Below are positions 1-9,762 of a stretch of 64,000 nt of DNA, one piece after another. Made by a program: the position numbers and the translations under genes. The stretch spans positions 183,064 to 247,063 of the forward strand of contig PMNA01000013.1 in the NCBI GenBank assembly GCA_003162055.1, written 5' to 3'. Position 1 is the stretch's first letter; every line of letters begins with the position of its first letter. The notes below the pieces were generated by a model. It saw nothing but the letters and a program-made list of their open reading frames with translations, was not told the DNA's origin and made no database searches. The DNA is from Actinomycetota bacterium. Its GTDB lineage: Bacteria > Actinomycetota > Thermoleophilia > Gaiellales > Gaiellaceae.

Positions 1-2
1 GC

Positions 3-899
3 CCGCTCGATCGCATGGCGGCGGTTGCCGATCGCATCGCCGCCGGTGACATCGGCCAGCGCCTGCGACCGAGTAGGGCCTCGACCGAGCTCGGCAGGCT
101 CGCGACCGCCCTCGACGCGATGCTCGACTCGCTGGCCGAGGCGATCAACTCGGAGCGCGGCGCTCACGAGCGGGCGTCCCTCTCGGAGGAGCGCATGCGT
201 GACTTCCTCTCCGATGCCTCGCACGAACTGCGCACGCCGATCGCCGGCCTGCAGTGGAGCGCCGAGACGCTTCTTCGCCACGGGCGCGAACGTGAGCGGC
301 GCGAGCAACTCTCGTTCGAGATCGCCAGGCAGGCGCGCCGCGCCTCGCAGTTGGTCGCCGACCTACTCTCGATGGCGCGACTCGACCAGGGAATAAAGCT
401 CGAGCGAAAGCCTTTCGATCTCGCCGCGCTGACCGCGGAGGAAGTGGAGCTAGTGCGTGAGCAGGAGCCAAAGCTGCGGCTCAATCTCAAGAGCAACGGC
501 GACTGCCCGCTAGTGGCCGACCCCGAACGTATCCGCCAGGTGGTCTCGAACCTGCTCGATAACGCTCGTAAGGCCACGGGCGGAAAGGGAAAGGTCGATA
601 TCTCCATTGGCCGTAGTGGAACCTATGTCGAGCTCTGGGTACAGGACTCTGGCCCAGGGGTGCCCGAGGCGGAGAGGGAGCACATCTTCGAGCGCTTCGT
701 CCGGCTCAACGACCCGAAAGATTCGAAACGCGGCTACGGCAGTGGGCTCGGGCTCGCGATCGCGCGCGGCTTTGCCGAGGCGCACGGTGGCACTCTGATC
801 TGCGCCGATAGCGACACGGGCGCCCGTTTCGTGCTCAGGCTCCCGCTCAGCGGACGGGGAAAGCGGAACGAGCCGAGCCGAACGGCGCGGGTTTCCTGA
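3..899 (+). CDS. Sensor histidine kinase, C-terminal part (HAMP-HisKA-HATPase); N-terminus lies upstream of the window
   Basis: HAMP-like 'PLDRMAAVADRIAAGDIGQRL' is in frame from the window edge; H-box 'FLSDASHELRTPI'; N-box 'VVSNLLDNARKA'; G boxes 'DSGPGVP' and 'GSGLGLAIA'. Confidence 0.93.
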   Translation, partial: PLDRMAAVADRIAAGDIGQRLRPSRASTELGRLATALDAMLDSLAEAINSERGAHERASLSEERMRDFLSDASHELRTPIAGLQWSAETLLRHGRERERREQLSFEIARQARRASQLVADLLSMARLDQGIKLERKPFDLAALTAEEVELVREQEPKLRLNLKSNGDCPLVADPERIRQVVSNLLDNARKATGGKGKVDISIGRSGTYVELWVQDSGPGVPEAEREHIFERFVRLNDPKDSKRGYGSGLGLAIARGFAEAHGGTLICADSDTGARFVLRLPLSGRGKRNEPSRTARVS

Positions 900-908
900 C
901 GAGAAAGA

Positions 909-936
909 GAAAGCCCCGACTCGCGCCGGGGCTTTC
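909..936. terminator. Hairpin terminator between convergent genes
   Basis: GAAAGCCCCG ... CGGGGCTTTC, a perfect 10-bp stem with an 8-nt loop between the kinase and the convergent aldolase gene. Confidence 0.8.
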
Positions 937-959
937 GTACGAGCGTATTTCGGGCGCTG

Positions 960-1991
960 CTACTTGCGCAGCGTCGTGCCCGTCGAGCGCAGGTCGTCAC
1001 AGGCTTCGACGACGCGAGCGGCCATCGAGGTCTCGCCGGCCTTCCCCCACGAGCGCGGGTCGTAGACCTTCTTGACTCCGACTTCACCGTCGACCTTGAG
1101 CACGCCGTCGTAGTTCTTGAACATGTGATCGGCGATCCCGCGGGTCAGCGCGTACTGAGTGTCGGTGTCGACGTTCATCTTGATGACGCCGTAGTCGAGC
1201 GTCTCACGGATCTGATCGAGCGGCGAGCCCGAGCCGCCGTGGAAGACGAGCAGGAAGCGGGCTTTCTCGCCGTACTTCTCCTCGACCGCGGCCTGGCCGT
1301 CGCGCAGGATGGTCGGCTTGAGTACGACGTTGCCCGGCTTGTAGACGCCGTGCACGTTGCCGAAGGTGGCCGCGAAGAGGTACCCGCCTTTTTCGCCGGT
1401 GCCAAGCGCATCAGCGACGGCGACCATGTCTTCGGGGGTCGTGTAGAGCTTCTCGCGCCCGACGCCCTCATTGTTGACTCCGTCCTCCTCGCCACCGACG
1501 ACGCCGGCCTCGATCTCGAGGATGATGTCGAGCTCGGCGCACTCGGCCAGCAACTGCTTGGCAATCTTCATGTTCTCGGCCAGCGGAATCGGCGAGCCGT
1601 CGAACATGTGGCTCTGGAAGAGCGGCCCCTTGCCCGCAGCGATGCGCTTGCGAGAAACCTCGAGCAGCGGCTTGAGGAAGGTGTCGACCTTCTCCGGATG
1701 GCAGTGGTCGGTGTGCAGGGCGATGTTGACCGGGCACTTCTCGGCAACGATGTGCGCGTACTCGGCCAGTGCGACTGCGCCCAGGACGCCGTCCTTCACG
1801 GTCGCGCCGGAGCCGAACTCGCCACCGCCGGTCGAGACCTGGACGATGCCGTCGGACTTGGCCTCGGCGAATCCGCGTAGAGCGGCGTTCAGGGACTCCG
1901 AGGAGGAGATGTTGATCGCCGGGAAGGCGAACTTGCCGTCTCTGGCGGCGTCGAGCATCTGCTTGTAGGTCTTGGGATCAGCGATGGGCAT
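960..1991 (-). CDS. fba: Class II fructose-bisphosphate aldolase
   Basis: 'FAFPAINISSSESLNAALRG', 'NIALHTDHCHPEKVD', 'SHMFDGSPIPLAENM', 'LEIEAGVVGGEEDGV', 'LVFHGGSGSP'. Confidence 0.95.
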   Translation of the reverse strand: MPIADPKTYKQMLDAARDGKFAFPAINISSSESLNAALRGFAEAKSDGIVQVSTGGGEFGSGATVKDGVLGAVALAEYAHIVAEKCPVNIALHTDHCHPEKVDTFLKPLLEVSRKRIAAGKGPLFQSHMFDGSPIPLAENMKIAKQLLAECAELDIILEIEAGVVGGEEDGVNNEGVGREKLYTTPEDMVAVADALGTGEKGGYLFAATFGNVHGVYKPGNVVLKPTILRDGQAAVEEKYGEKARFLLVFHGGSGSPLDQIRETLDYGVIKMNVDTDTQYALTRGIADHMFKNYDGVLKVDGEVGVKKVYDPRSWGKAGETSMAARVVEACDDLRSTGTTLRK

Positions 1992-2158
1992 TGCAACCTC
2001 TCAATCAGTTCATTCTTGGCGTGTTGGAAAAGCTACAGAGGTAAATACCGAAATCGCCCCGAGTCTGCGTCGGTTCCAGCGGCCAAAGAGGGTCGGTAGA
2101 AACTACTAGGGACCTATTCCGCAGGCCGCATTCCGGTTGGAATAGACCCTGGGCGCTG

Positions 2159-2596
2159 TCAGGCGCTGTCGCGCTGGATGCTGTAGACGGTCGCCCGACC
2201 GCCGTTCAGGCCCTCTTCGATGCGTGCCAGGCGCTCGTCCACGCCGCGCCAGCCGCCGGCGATCAGATCGACGAGTAGGCCCAGATCCTCGACCCGGGCC
2301 AGGCGCTCGGCCTCGATCTCCTGCTTCAGCTCCGCAAGGCGGCGGATGAGCTGGTTGGTGAGCCCGCGCAGCTCGGCAAGCTGCCGGGCGACGGGAAGAG
2401 TCTCGGAGCGTAGACCCTCGCGCACGGCCAGCCCGATCTCCTCGGGCAGGATGGCCTCGAGCTCGGCGCCCATCTGTGTCAGCGCCTCCATCTGCGTCCG
2501 CGCCCGCTCGAAAGCCGCCCTGGTCTGAGACGGGTCGATGGCGTTGCTACTCGCCTGCTCGATCCGTTCGCGCGCTCTTGAAAGTGCCTCTTCCAT
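2159..2596 (-). CDS. Hypothetical coiled-coil protein
   Basis: 145-aa ORF divergent from queA; charged, heptad-like composition. Confidence 0.6.
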   Translation of the reverse strand: MEEALSRARERIEQASSNAIDPSQTRAAFERARTQMEALTQMGAELEAILPEEIGLAVREGLRSETLPVARQLAELRGLTNQLIRRLAELKQEIEAERLARVEDLGLLVDLIAGGWRGVDERLARIEEGLNGGRATVYSIQRDSA

Positions 2597-2623
2597 CGAC
2601 GGGAAGGCTAACGTTGGCGGCGG

Positions 2624-3562
2624 ATGCTCCTGAGCGAACTGGATTATGAGTTACCGCTCGAGCTGATCGCGCAACGGCCGCGTGCGAAGCGCGACGAGTC
2701 GCGCCTGCTCGTGTACGAGCGCTCGAGCGGGGAGGTGCGCCAGCGCCGCTTCAGCGAGCTGCCCGAGGAGCTGCACGGCGAGCTGGTGGTGGTGAACGAC
2801 ACCCGTGTCGTCCCGGCGCGGCTGCATCTGCGCAGGCCCACGGGCGGCCAGGTCGAGGTGCTTCTGATCGAGGCGCTCGGCGGCGGCGAGTGGGAGGCGT
2901 TGGCGCGTCCCTCGCGCAAGTTGCGCCCGGGGCAGCGTCTGGGACCGGTGGAGTTGCTCGAGGCGCTCGGGGAGGGACGCTGGCGGATCGCGCTGGAGGG
3001 CGAGCCGGCCGGAGAGACGCCGCTTCCGCCCTACATCCACGAGAAGCTGGACGACCCAGAGCGCTATCAGACCGTCTTCTCCGAGCATCTGGGCTCGGCG
3101 GCGGCGCCGACCGCCGGACTGCACTTCACGCCCGAGCTGCTCGCGCGCCTCGACGTCGAGCGGATCACCCTGCACGTCGGGCTCGACACCTTCCGTCCCG
3201 TGGCGGTGAACGACCTGCGCGAGCACCAGCTGCACGGCGAGCGCTACGAGCTGAGCTCCGGCGGGCGGCAGAGGATCGAGGCCGCGGACCGTGTGCTGGC
3301 TGTCGGGACGACGAGCGTGCGCGTGCTGGAGACGCTGGCCCGGGGCGGCCCGCTCGCGGGCAGGACGAATCTGTTCGTCTATCCGCCCTTCGAGTTCAAG
3401 CGCGTGAACGCGCTGCTGACGAACTTCCATCTGCCGCGCTCGACCCTGCTGGCGCTGGTGATGGCCTTCGCCGGCGTGGAGGAGACGCGCGAGCTGTATC
3501 GACTGGCGATCGCCGAGGGCTATCGCTTCTACTCCTTCGGCGACGCAATGCTCGTGCTCTGA
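2624..3562 (+). CDS. queA: S-adenosylmethionine:tRNA ribosyltransferase-isomerase
   Basis: 'DYELPLELIAQRPRAKRDESRLLV', 'VVNDTRVVPARL', 'TAGLHFTPELL', 'LTNFHLPRSTLLALVMAFAG'. Confidence 0.96.
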   Translation: MLLSELDYELPLELIAQRPRAKRDESRLLVYERSSGEVRQRRFSELPEELHGELVVVNDTRVVPARLHLRRPTGGQVEVLLIEALGGGEWEALARPSRKLRPGQRLGPVELLEALGEGRWRIALEGEPAGETPLPPYIHEKLDDPERYQTVFSEHLGSAAAPTAGLHFTPELLARLDVERITLHVGLDTFRPVAVNDLREHQLHGERYELSSGGRQRIEAADRVLAVGTTSVRVLETLARGGPLAGRTNLFVYPPFEFKRVNALLTNFHLPRSTLLALVMAFAGVEETRELYRLAIAEGYRFYSFGDAMLVL

Positions 3563-3687
3563 AGCTTCGTCCGCTCGATTCGGCGCGAATCCGATGCGGA
3601 ACCGTTACAGACAGGTAACGCATTCCCGGATAGCCTTCCCTCAGGGGTCATGACCGGTCCCTTGGGGGTGGTTGAGAGCACGATGGC

Positions 3688-4812
3688 GTGACGACCGAGA
3701 AACCGACATTCGAGTTGACCGCGCAGGAAGGCGAAGCGCGCGCCGGCCTGCTCAGGACGACGCACGGTGAGGTGCGGACGCCGGTCTTCATGCCGGTCGG
3801 CACCAAGGCGAGCGTGAAGAGCGTCGATCCCGACGAGTTGCGCGCGCTCGGCGCAGAGATCGTGCTCGCAAACAGCTACCACCTGCACTTCCGCCCGGGC
3901 GAGGAGCTTGTCGAGGAGCTGGGCGGCCTGCACCGCTTCATGGGCTGGTCGGGCCCGATGCTCACCGACTCCGGCGGTTTCCAGGTCTTTTCGCTGCGCG
4001 ACACGCTCCTGGCCGTGGACGAGGAAGGCGTCACCTTCCGCTCGGTCTACGACGGCGAGGCGGCCCGCTTCACGCCTGAGCTCGCGGCCGAGATTCAGTG
4101 CAAGCTGGGCGCCGACATCGCCATGTGCCTCGACGTCTGTCCGCCGGCCGGCGCTCCGCGCTCCGAGCTCGAGCGGGCGGTCGAGCTGACGACGACCTGG
4201 GCGCGGCGGCAAAGGAACGCGCCGCGGGCCGACGGGCAGCTTCTCTTCGGCATCGTCCAGGGCGGGACGGACGAGGGGTTGCGGCGGCGCTCCGCCGAGG
4301 AGCTCGCGGAGCTCGAGTTCGACGGCTACGCGCTCGGAGGCCTGAGCGTGGGGGAGGAGCGCCCGCCGATGCTGGCTGCCACGGGCTTTTCCGCACCGCT
4401 CCTGCCGGCCGATCAGCCGCGTTACTTCATGGGCATCGGTGACCCGGAGGGCGTGCTGGAAGTGATCGAGCGCGGCATCGACATGTTCGACTGCGTGCTG
4501 CCGACGCGCACCGCCCGCACCGGCTCCGCACTGACCTGGGAGGGAAGGATCAACCTCCGCAACGCCCGCTTCGCCCGCGACCAGCGTCCGCTGGAGGAAG
4601 ACTGCGACTGCCCGGCCTGCCGTCGCTTCAGCCGCGCCTACCTGCGCCATCTGGTCAACCAACAGGAGTTGCTTGGACTGCGCCTGCTCAGCCTGCACAA
4701 CCTGCGCTTCCTGATCGAGCTCGTGAGCGGCGCGCGCGAGGCGATCGTGCGCGGAGAGTTCACTCCCTACAAGCGCGACGCGCTTGCCCGCCTGGCCTCG
4801 ACCGCGGCTTGA
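3688..4812 (+). CDS. tgt: tRNA-guanine transglycosylase (GTG start)
   Basis: 'GEVRTPVFMPVGTKASVKSV', 'LTDSGGFQVFSL', 'GIVQGG', 'YFMGIGDPEGVLEVIERGIDMFDCVLPTRTARTG', and a Zn site 'CDCPACRRF...H'. Confidence 0.96.
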   Translation: MTTEKPTFELTAQEGEARAGLLRTTHGEVRTPVFMPVGTKASVKSVDPDELRALGAEIVLANSYHLHFRPGEELVEELGGLHRFMGWSGPMLTDSGGFQVFSLRDTLLAVDEEGVTFRSVYDGEAARFTPELAAEIQCKLGADIAMCLDVCPPAGAPRSELERAVELTTTWARRQRNAPRADGQLLFGIVQGGTDEGLRRRSAEELAELEFDGYALGGLSVGEERPPMLAATGFSAPLLPADQPRYFMGIGDPEGVLEVIERGIDMFDCVLPTRTARTGSALTWEGRINLRNARFARDQRPLEEDCDCPACRRFSRAYLRHLVNQQELLGLRLLSLHNLRFLIELVSGAREAIVRGEFTPYKRDALARLASTAA

Positions 4813-5058
4813 GCTACCGCCTCTCCGGCCCATCGTCGCTTGCCCAGGCACGCGGGCGGCGGGAGTCTGCACAATTCCGGTAGAGGCGCTCGCATCTCGT
4901 CCAGCCGGGCGCTCGATCGAAGGTCCAGCGTGCTTCCGAACTCAGCTCCCGCACTGCTTTCTCTAAACGAGCCTCCGGCGCAGGAACGCAGTAGCCCGGG
5001 CGGAACGCACGCAGACGACTACTCGAACTGCAATTCGTCAAGCTAAGCTGCACGTCCA

Positions 5059-7776
5059 GTGTCCTCGCGTCGACCCCACATCATCCTGATTCTGTTGATC
5101 GCGGCCACGCTGGTCGGGATCTTCCTCTTTGCCGCGCCGAGCTCGCCGCTGTACAAGGCGCCGGCGCTCGGGCTCGATCTCAAGGGCGGCCTGCAGGTGG
5201 TGCTGAAAGCGAAGCCCACTGGCGGTCGCAAGGCGACCAGCGCGGATATGACGCGCTCGATCAGCATCATGCGCAGGCGCGTCGACAAGCTCGGCGTCTC
5301 CGAGCCCGATGTTCGCACCCAGGGCACGGATGAGATCGTGATCGATCTGCCCGGCATAAAAGATCCGAACAGGGCGATGGCGGTGATCGGCAAGCTCGCC
5401 TCGCTACAGCTCTTCGATCTCGAGACGAAGCTCGTCAGCGGCGTCTCGGTGAACGAGGGCAATCTGGTGCCGATACCGCACAAGCTGTTCGACCTGCTCA
5501 CGCTGGTCAAGTCGAAGGTGAAGAGTGGGAATGGTTCCAGCTACTACATCTTCAACACGAATCACAATCTTGTTACCCAGACGTCGTTCAGCAATCTGAA
5601 GCAACTCCAGACCTGGCGCCGGCTGAACACGGACAAGACGAGCAAGAGCGACATAGTTCTCGGCGTGCCGAAACCGAACGAGGTCGTCTCCTGCGACCTC
5701 GTGACGAGCGCCCTCTGCCCGGGGCTCCGCACCCCTCCCAAGGCAGGTCAGACCTGGTGGTACCTCTTCTCTAAAACGCCCAACCTTACTGGCAAGGACC
5801 TGAACGCGAACGGTATCCGCGCCGAGTTCAACAGCTCCAATGGACCGCAGGTCGACCTCAGCTTCAGCTCCAACGGCAACAAGATCTTCCACGAAATCAC
5901 CCGCACCGAGTGGAACCGCGGTCAAGCGTACGGCCCCCAGTCCTTCGCGGTGGTGCTGGACCAAGAATTGATCACCTTCCCGGAGATCGATCCTAAAAAT
6001 CAATCCCTCAACGACGGCATCGACCCCGCGGTCAGCGGCGCGATCATCGAGGGAATCGGCTCGATGAGCGAGGCCAACGACATCGCGACGGTGCTGCAGA
6101 CCGGCGCGCTCCCGGTGAAGTTCACGACCGCCTCTCGGACGCAGATATCGGCCACGCTTGGTAAGGACTCGTTGCGCCAGGCGATGATCGCGGCCCTCGT
6201 CGGGCTGGCGCTGGTGGTCGTCTTCCTGCTCGTCCTCTATCGCTTCCTCGGGCTCGTGGCGGTGATGGGCCTCGGTATCTACGCGGTCTTCCTATACGGA
6301 GTGATCCTGCTCTTCAACGTCACGTTGTCGCTGCCGGGCTTCGCCGGCATGATCCTCACCATCGGCGTCGCGGCCGACGCGAACGTGGTCGTGTTCGAGC
6401 GCATCAAGGAGGAGTCTCGCGCGGGCAAATCGGTGAAGGCCGCAGTCGCCACCGGCTACGAGCGCGGCTTCCACACCATCCTCGACGCCAACGTGGTCAC
6501 CGCGATCACCGCCGCCGTGCTCTTCCTGGTCGCCACGGCGGGCGTCAAGGGCTTTGCGCTGATGCTGCTACTCGGCACCGGCATCTCGCTGATCACCGCG
6601 GTCGCCGGCACGCGCGCCATGCTGGGGCTGCTCTCCAACTTCCGCTGGTTCGACAACCCGAGCTTCATGGGCGCCCACGGAACTCAGCGCGGGCGCTGGT
6701 TGCAGATCGACTTCATGCGCAAGCGCTGGCTGTGGCTTGCGATCTCGGGAGTTGTAGTTCTGGTCAGCGCCAGCTCGCTCGGCATCAAGGGTCTCAACCT
6801 TGGCATCGATTTCAAAGGTGGGTCGCAGATCACCTTCAAGGCGAAGCCGACCCCGCTCTCGACCATACGCAACATCGTCGTCAACACGACCGGCGAGAAA
6901 AGCGCCGTTGTCCAGGGTCAGGGTAAGACGATCGGCGGCTCCGAGAGCTACAAGCAGTTCCAGATTCGTCTGCGCTCGCTCAAAGGCAATCAACAAATCC
7001 AGAACAAGCTCATGAACCAGCTCGAGACGAAGGTGCAGGCCACCAGCCCCAACATCCAGGCCGTCTCGGCCAGCTTCGCTCACGACATCACGGTGAGCGC
7101 GATCAAGGCGCTGATCGTCTCCTTCCTGCTGATCACGGCCTACATCTCGATGCGCTTCGACTTCAAGTTCGCCCTGCCGGTGATCATCGCCGTGCTGCAC
7201 GACATCGTGATCACGGTCGGCGTCTACGCGCTGACTGGCCGGGAGGTGACCACCTCCACGGTGGCCGCGGTGCTGACCGTGCTCGGCTACTCGGTCTACG
7301 ACACGATCATCATCTTCGACCGTGTTCGCGAGAACGTGCCTCTGATGCGCCAGGCGCCGTTCGCCCGCATCGCCAACGTGTCGATCTGGGAGACGATCCG
7401 CCGCTCGCTGGCTACGACCTTCATCACCCTGCTTCCGGTCGGGGCGCTCTTCTTCGCCGGCGGTGTCACGCTCAAGGACTTCGCCTTCGCGCTGCTGATC
7501 GGGATCACCTCCGGCGCCTACTCCTCGATCTTCGTGGCCGCGCCGCTGCTCACGATGTGGAAGGAGCGCGAGCCGGAGTTTGCACGGCGCCTCCATGCTC
7601 AGGACTTCCAGCGTCAGGGAAGTGAAGGACCGGTGGGCAAGGTCTTGCCGCAGCCGGCGATGGCGACGGCGACCGATCGAGCTATCGGTACTGGAATCGC
7701 GCCCGTTCCGGACGCAGCCAAGAGGGAGCGACGCCGGCAACGGCGAAGCTCGAGGCCTCATGGACGACCCCGCTAG
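5059..7776 (+). CDS. secDF: Fused SecD-SecF protein translocase subunit (GTG start)
   Basis: SecD 'GLDLKGGLQVVLKA', 'MILTIGVAADANVVVFERIKEE'; SecF 'GIDFKGGSQITF', 'VLTVLGYSVYDTIIIFDRVREN' in one 905-aa ORF. Confidence 0.95.
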   Translation: MSSRRPHIILILLIAATLVGIFLFAAPSSPLYKAPALGLDLKGGLQVVLKAKPTGGRKATSADMTRSISIMRRRVDKLGVSEPDVRTQGTDEIVIDLPGIKDPNRAMAVIGKLASLQLFDLETKLVSGVSVNEGNLVPIPHKLFDLLTLVKSKVKSGNGSSYYIFNTNHNLVTQTSFSNLKQLQTWRRLNTDKTSKSDIVLGVPKPNEVVSCDLVTSALCPGLRTPPKAGQTWWYLFSKTPNLTGKDLNANGIRAEFNSSNGPQVDLSFSSNGNKIFHEITRTEWNRGQAYGPQSFAVVLDQELITFPEIDPKNQSLNDGIDPAVSGAIIEGIGSMSEANDIATVLQTGALPVKFTTASRTQISATLGKDSLRQAMIAALVGLALVVVFLLVLYRFLGLVAVMGLGIYAVFLYGVILLFNVTLSLPGFAGMILTIGVAADANVVVFERIKEESRAGKSVKAAVATGYERGFHTILDANVVTAITAAVLFLVATAGVKGFALMLLLGTGISLITAVAGTRAMLGLLSNFRWFDNPSFMGAHGTQRGRWLQIDFMRKRWLWLAISGVVVLVSASSLGIKGLNLGIDFKGGSQITFKAKPTPLSTIRNIVVNTTGEKSAVVQGQGKTIGGSESYKQFQIRLRSLKGNQQIQNKLMNQLETKVQATSPNIQAVSASFAHDITVSAIKALIVSFLLITAYISMRFDFKFALPVIIAVLHDIVITVGVYALTGREVTTSTVAAVLTVLGYSVYDTIIIFDRVRENVPLMRQAPFARIANVSIWETIRRSLATTFITLLPVGALFFAGGVTLKDFAFALLIGITSGAYSSIFVAAPLLTMWKEREPEFARRLHAQDFQRQGSEGPVGKVLPQPAMATATDRAIGTGIAPVPDAAKRERRRQRRSSRPHGRPR

Positions 7777-8104
7777 CGGTTCTCGCGCTCTTGCGAGTGA
7801 GCTCGCACTGGCGGCGGTCGGCGTGGTCGCGCTGAGCGCGGAGAGGATCGATGCCCTCGCCGAAGCGATCGCTGCGCGAGGCAACATCACCAGTGTCGAC
7901 GAGGCGCGCGAGTTGCTGCGCGATCAGGTCGAGCGGTGGCGAGAAGACGCGTCGCGCGTGGGCGGTCAGGCGGCGTCCCGCGTGAGTGCGCTCGCGCGGG
8001 ATCTCGGTCTGATGACTCGCGAAGAAGCCGACGAGTTGGAGCTGCGGGTCGCTCAGCTGGAGCACCGCCTGCACCTGCTCGAGCGCGACAGCGATTCGGC
8101 GTGA
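7760..8104 (+). CDS. Small helical phasin-like hypothetical protein
   Basis: In-frame ATG at 7760 gives 'MDDPASGSRALASELALAAVG...LMTREEADELELRVAQLEHRL'; overlaps the secDF end and the next start (GTGA). Confidence 0.7.
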   Translation: MDDPASGSRALASELALAAVGVVALSAERIDALAEAIAARGNITSVDEARELLRDQVERWREDASRVGGQAASRVSALARDLGLMTREEADELELRVAQLEHRLHLLERDSDSA

Positions 8105-9708
8105 GCCACTGGCGAGAGACCGGGAAGAGCTCGAAGCGCTTGCCCCGGCTTCGTGTCGAGCCGGTCATCGCAGCGGCTGCTGCGCTGGTCGGTGTCATCT
8201 CTCTGGTCTCGGCTCTGACTCCAGAACTGGCTGATCGCGCCAGAATCGTCAGGAGCATCCTGCCGCCGGGCTTTCCTGAGCTGGCCCGAGTGCTCGCCTT
8301 GGCCTTCGGCCTGGGCCTACTTCTACTTTCGCGCTCGCTCGCCCGCGGGCGTCAGAGGGCCTGGACGTTGGCGCTGATCGCCGTGATCGGAGTAGCGATT
8401 GCCCATCTGGCGAAGGGCCTCGATTTCGAAGAGTCGATCATCAGCCTGCTGCTCGTAGTCGCGCTTCTGCACTACCGCTCGCATTTCGATGCGCCGGGCG
8501 ATCCGGCCGCTCGACGCCCCGTTGCCGGCACCCTGCTCGCCGTGGTGGCGATGGCCTGCCTCGGTTTCGTTCTCGGTGCCCACGGCGTGTCCGATCGCGT
8601 CGGCGATCTGATCAGCGCCTGCGTAGTGCTGCTTGCTCTGTATTCGCTCGTGCTCTGGCTCGGGCCCCTGCCCGAGCAGGTCAGCCAGTCGCTGGAGGAA
8701 CGGCGCCGGGCGCGGGAGCTGGTCGAGAGCTTCGGCTCGGACAGCCTCGCCTTCTTCACGCTCAGGCGCGACAAGAGCTTCTTCTTCTCCTCCAGCGGCA
8801 ACGCCTTTCTGGCCTATCGGCTGGTCGGCAGCTCGGCGCTGATCAGCGGCGACCCGGTGGGGAAGGAGAGCGAGTTCGCGAGTCTGATCTCCGACTTCGT
8901 CGAGCGCTCGCGCGACAAAGGCTGGCGTGTGGCCGTAGTCGGCGCCGGGAGCGAGCGGCTGAGCCTCTACCGCGAGCAGGGTTTCGCGCGGGTGATCAAG
9001 ATCGGTGACGAGGCGGTCGTGCGGCCTGCTCTCTTCTCGCTCGAGGGCCGTTCGATGAGGAAGGTGCGCCAGTCGTCGCGCAAGGTCGCCGAGCGCGATG
9101 GGATCGAATTCCGCATCGTCCGCGCGAAAGACGCCGACGAGGATCTGCGTCTGCGGCTCGAGCAGATTTCCAGCGCCTGGTTGGCGGGGCGCCGCGAGCG
9201 TGGCTTCTCGATGGCGATGGACGACCTGTTCGCGGCCGGAGGCGTGTTTGCGCTGGCGCTCGACTGCGGCGACGACCCGATCGCCTTTCTACATCTGGTT
9301 CCCAGCCCGGCCGGCGGCGGCTACTCGCTCTCGTCGCAGCGGCGGTTGCCCGGCTCGCCGGGCGGCATCTCGGAGTTCCTCATCGTCGAGGCGCTGGCCT
9401 GGGCGCGCGAGGCGGGCGTGCCCGAGCTCTCGCTCAACTTCTGTGCCTTCCGCAGCCTGCTGCACATCGACGGGCAGGACGAGCGATTGCTACGACGGTT
9501 GGCGCGCGGGACGCTGCTGCGTCTCGATGTGATCTTCCAGATCGAGCGGCTGCGCACCTTCAGCCACAAGTTCCGGCCGCAGTGGCGGCCGCGCTATGTC
9601 TGTCTCGAGCGTTTGAGCGACCTGCCCGTGGTCGGGCTGGCCTATCTCCGTGCCGAGTCTCTGATCGCGGCACCGCGGTCACCAAGCCGCAGACGGCCGC
9701 CGGGATAG
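8101..9708 (+). CDS. DUF2156 / phosphatidylglycerol lysyltransferase C-terminal (MprF-like) protein with N-terminal membrane domain
   Basis: Several TM segments, then 'LRRDKSFFFSSSGNAFLAYRLVGSSALISGDPVG', 'SLNFCAFRSL', 'FSHKFRPQWRPRYVCLE'. GTG at 8101 overlaps the upstream stop. Confidence 0.85.
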   Translation: MSHWRETGKSSKRLPRLRVEPVIAAAAALVGVISLVSALTPELADRARIVRSILPPGFPELARVLALAFGLGLLLLSRSLARGRQRAWTLALIAVIGVAIAHLAKGLDFEESIISLLLVVALLHYRSHFDAPGDPAARRPVAGTLLAVVAMACLGFVLGAHGVSDRVGDLISACVVLLALYSLVLWLGPLPEQVSQSLEERRRARELVESFGSDSLAFFTLRRDKSFFFSSSGNAFLAYRLVGSSALISGDPVGKESEFASLISDFVERSRDKGWRVAVVGAGSERLSLYREQGFARVIKIGDEAVVRPALFSLEGRSMRKVRQSSRKVAERDGIEFRIVRAKDADEDLRLRLEQISSAWLAGRRERGFSMAMDDLFAAGGVFALALDCGDDPIAFLHLVPSPAGGGYSLSSQRRLPGSPGGISEFLIVEALAWAREAGVPELSLNFCAFRSLLHIDGQDERLLRRLARGTLLRLDVIFQIERLRTFSHKFRPQWRPRYVCLERLSDLPVVGLAYLRAESLIAAPRSPSRRRPPG

Positions 9709-9762
9709 GGCTGGAGATAGCGCCTCGCTCGCCCGCTCTGAGCTTCCTGTCAAACTGCGGCT

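Noticed and set aside
1125-1880. 251-aa plus-strand ORF
   Set aside because: Antisense to the well-supported fba gene; high-GC shadow ORF.
3529-4872. 447-aa minus-strand ORF
   Set aside because: Antisense shadow of tgt; low-complexity Arg/Ala/Gln-rich composition and no motifs.
6568-7890. 440-aa minus-strand ORF
   Set aside because: Antisense to secDF; His/Asp/Arg-rich shadow translation.
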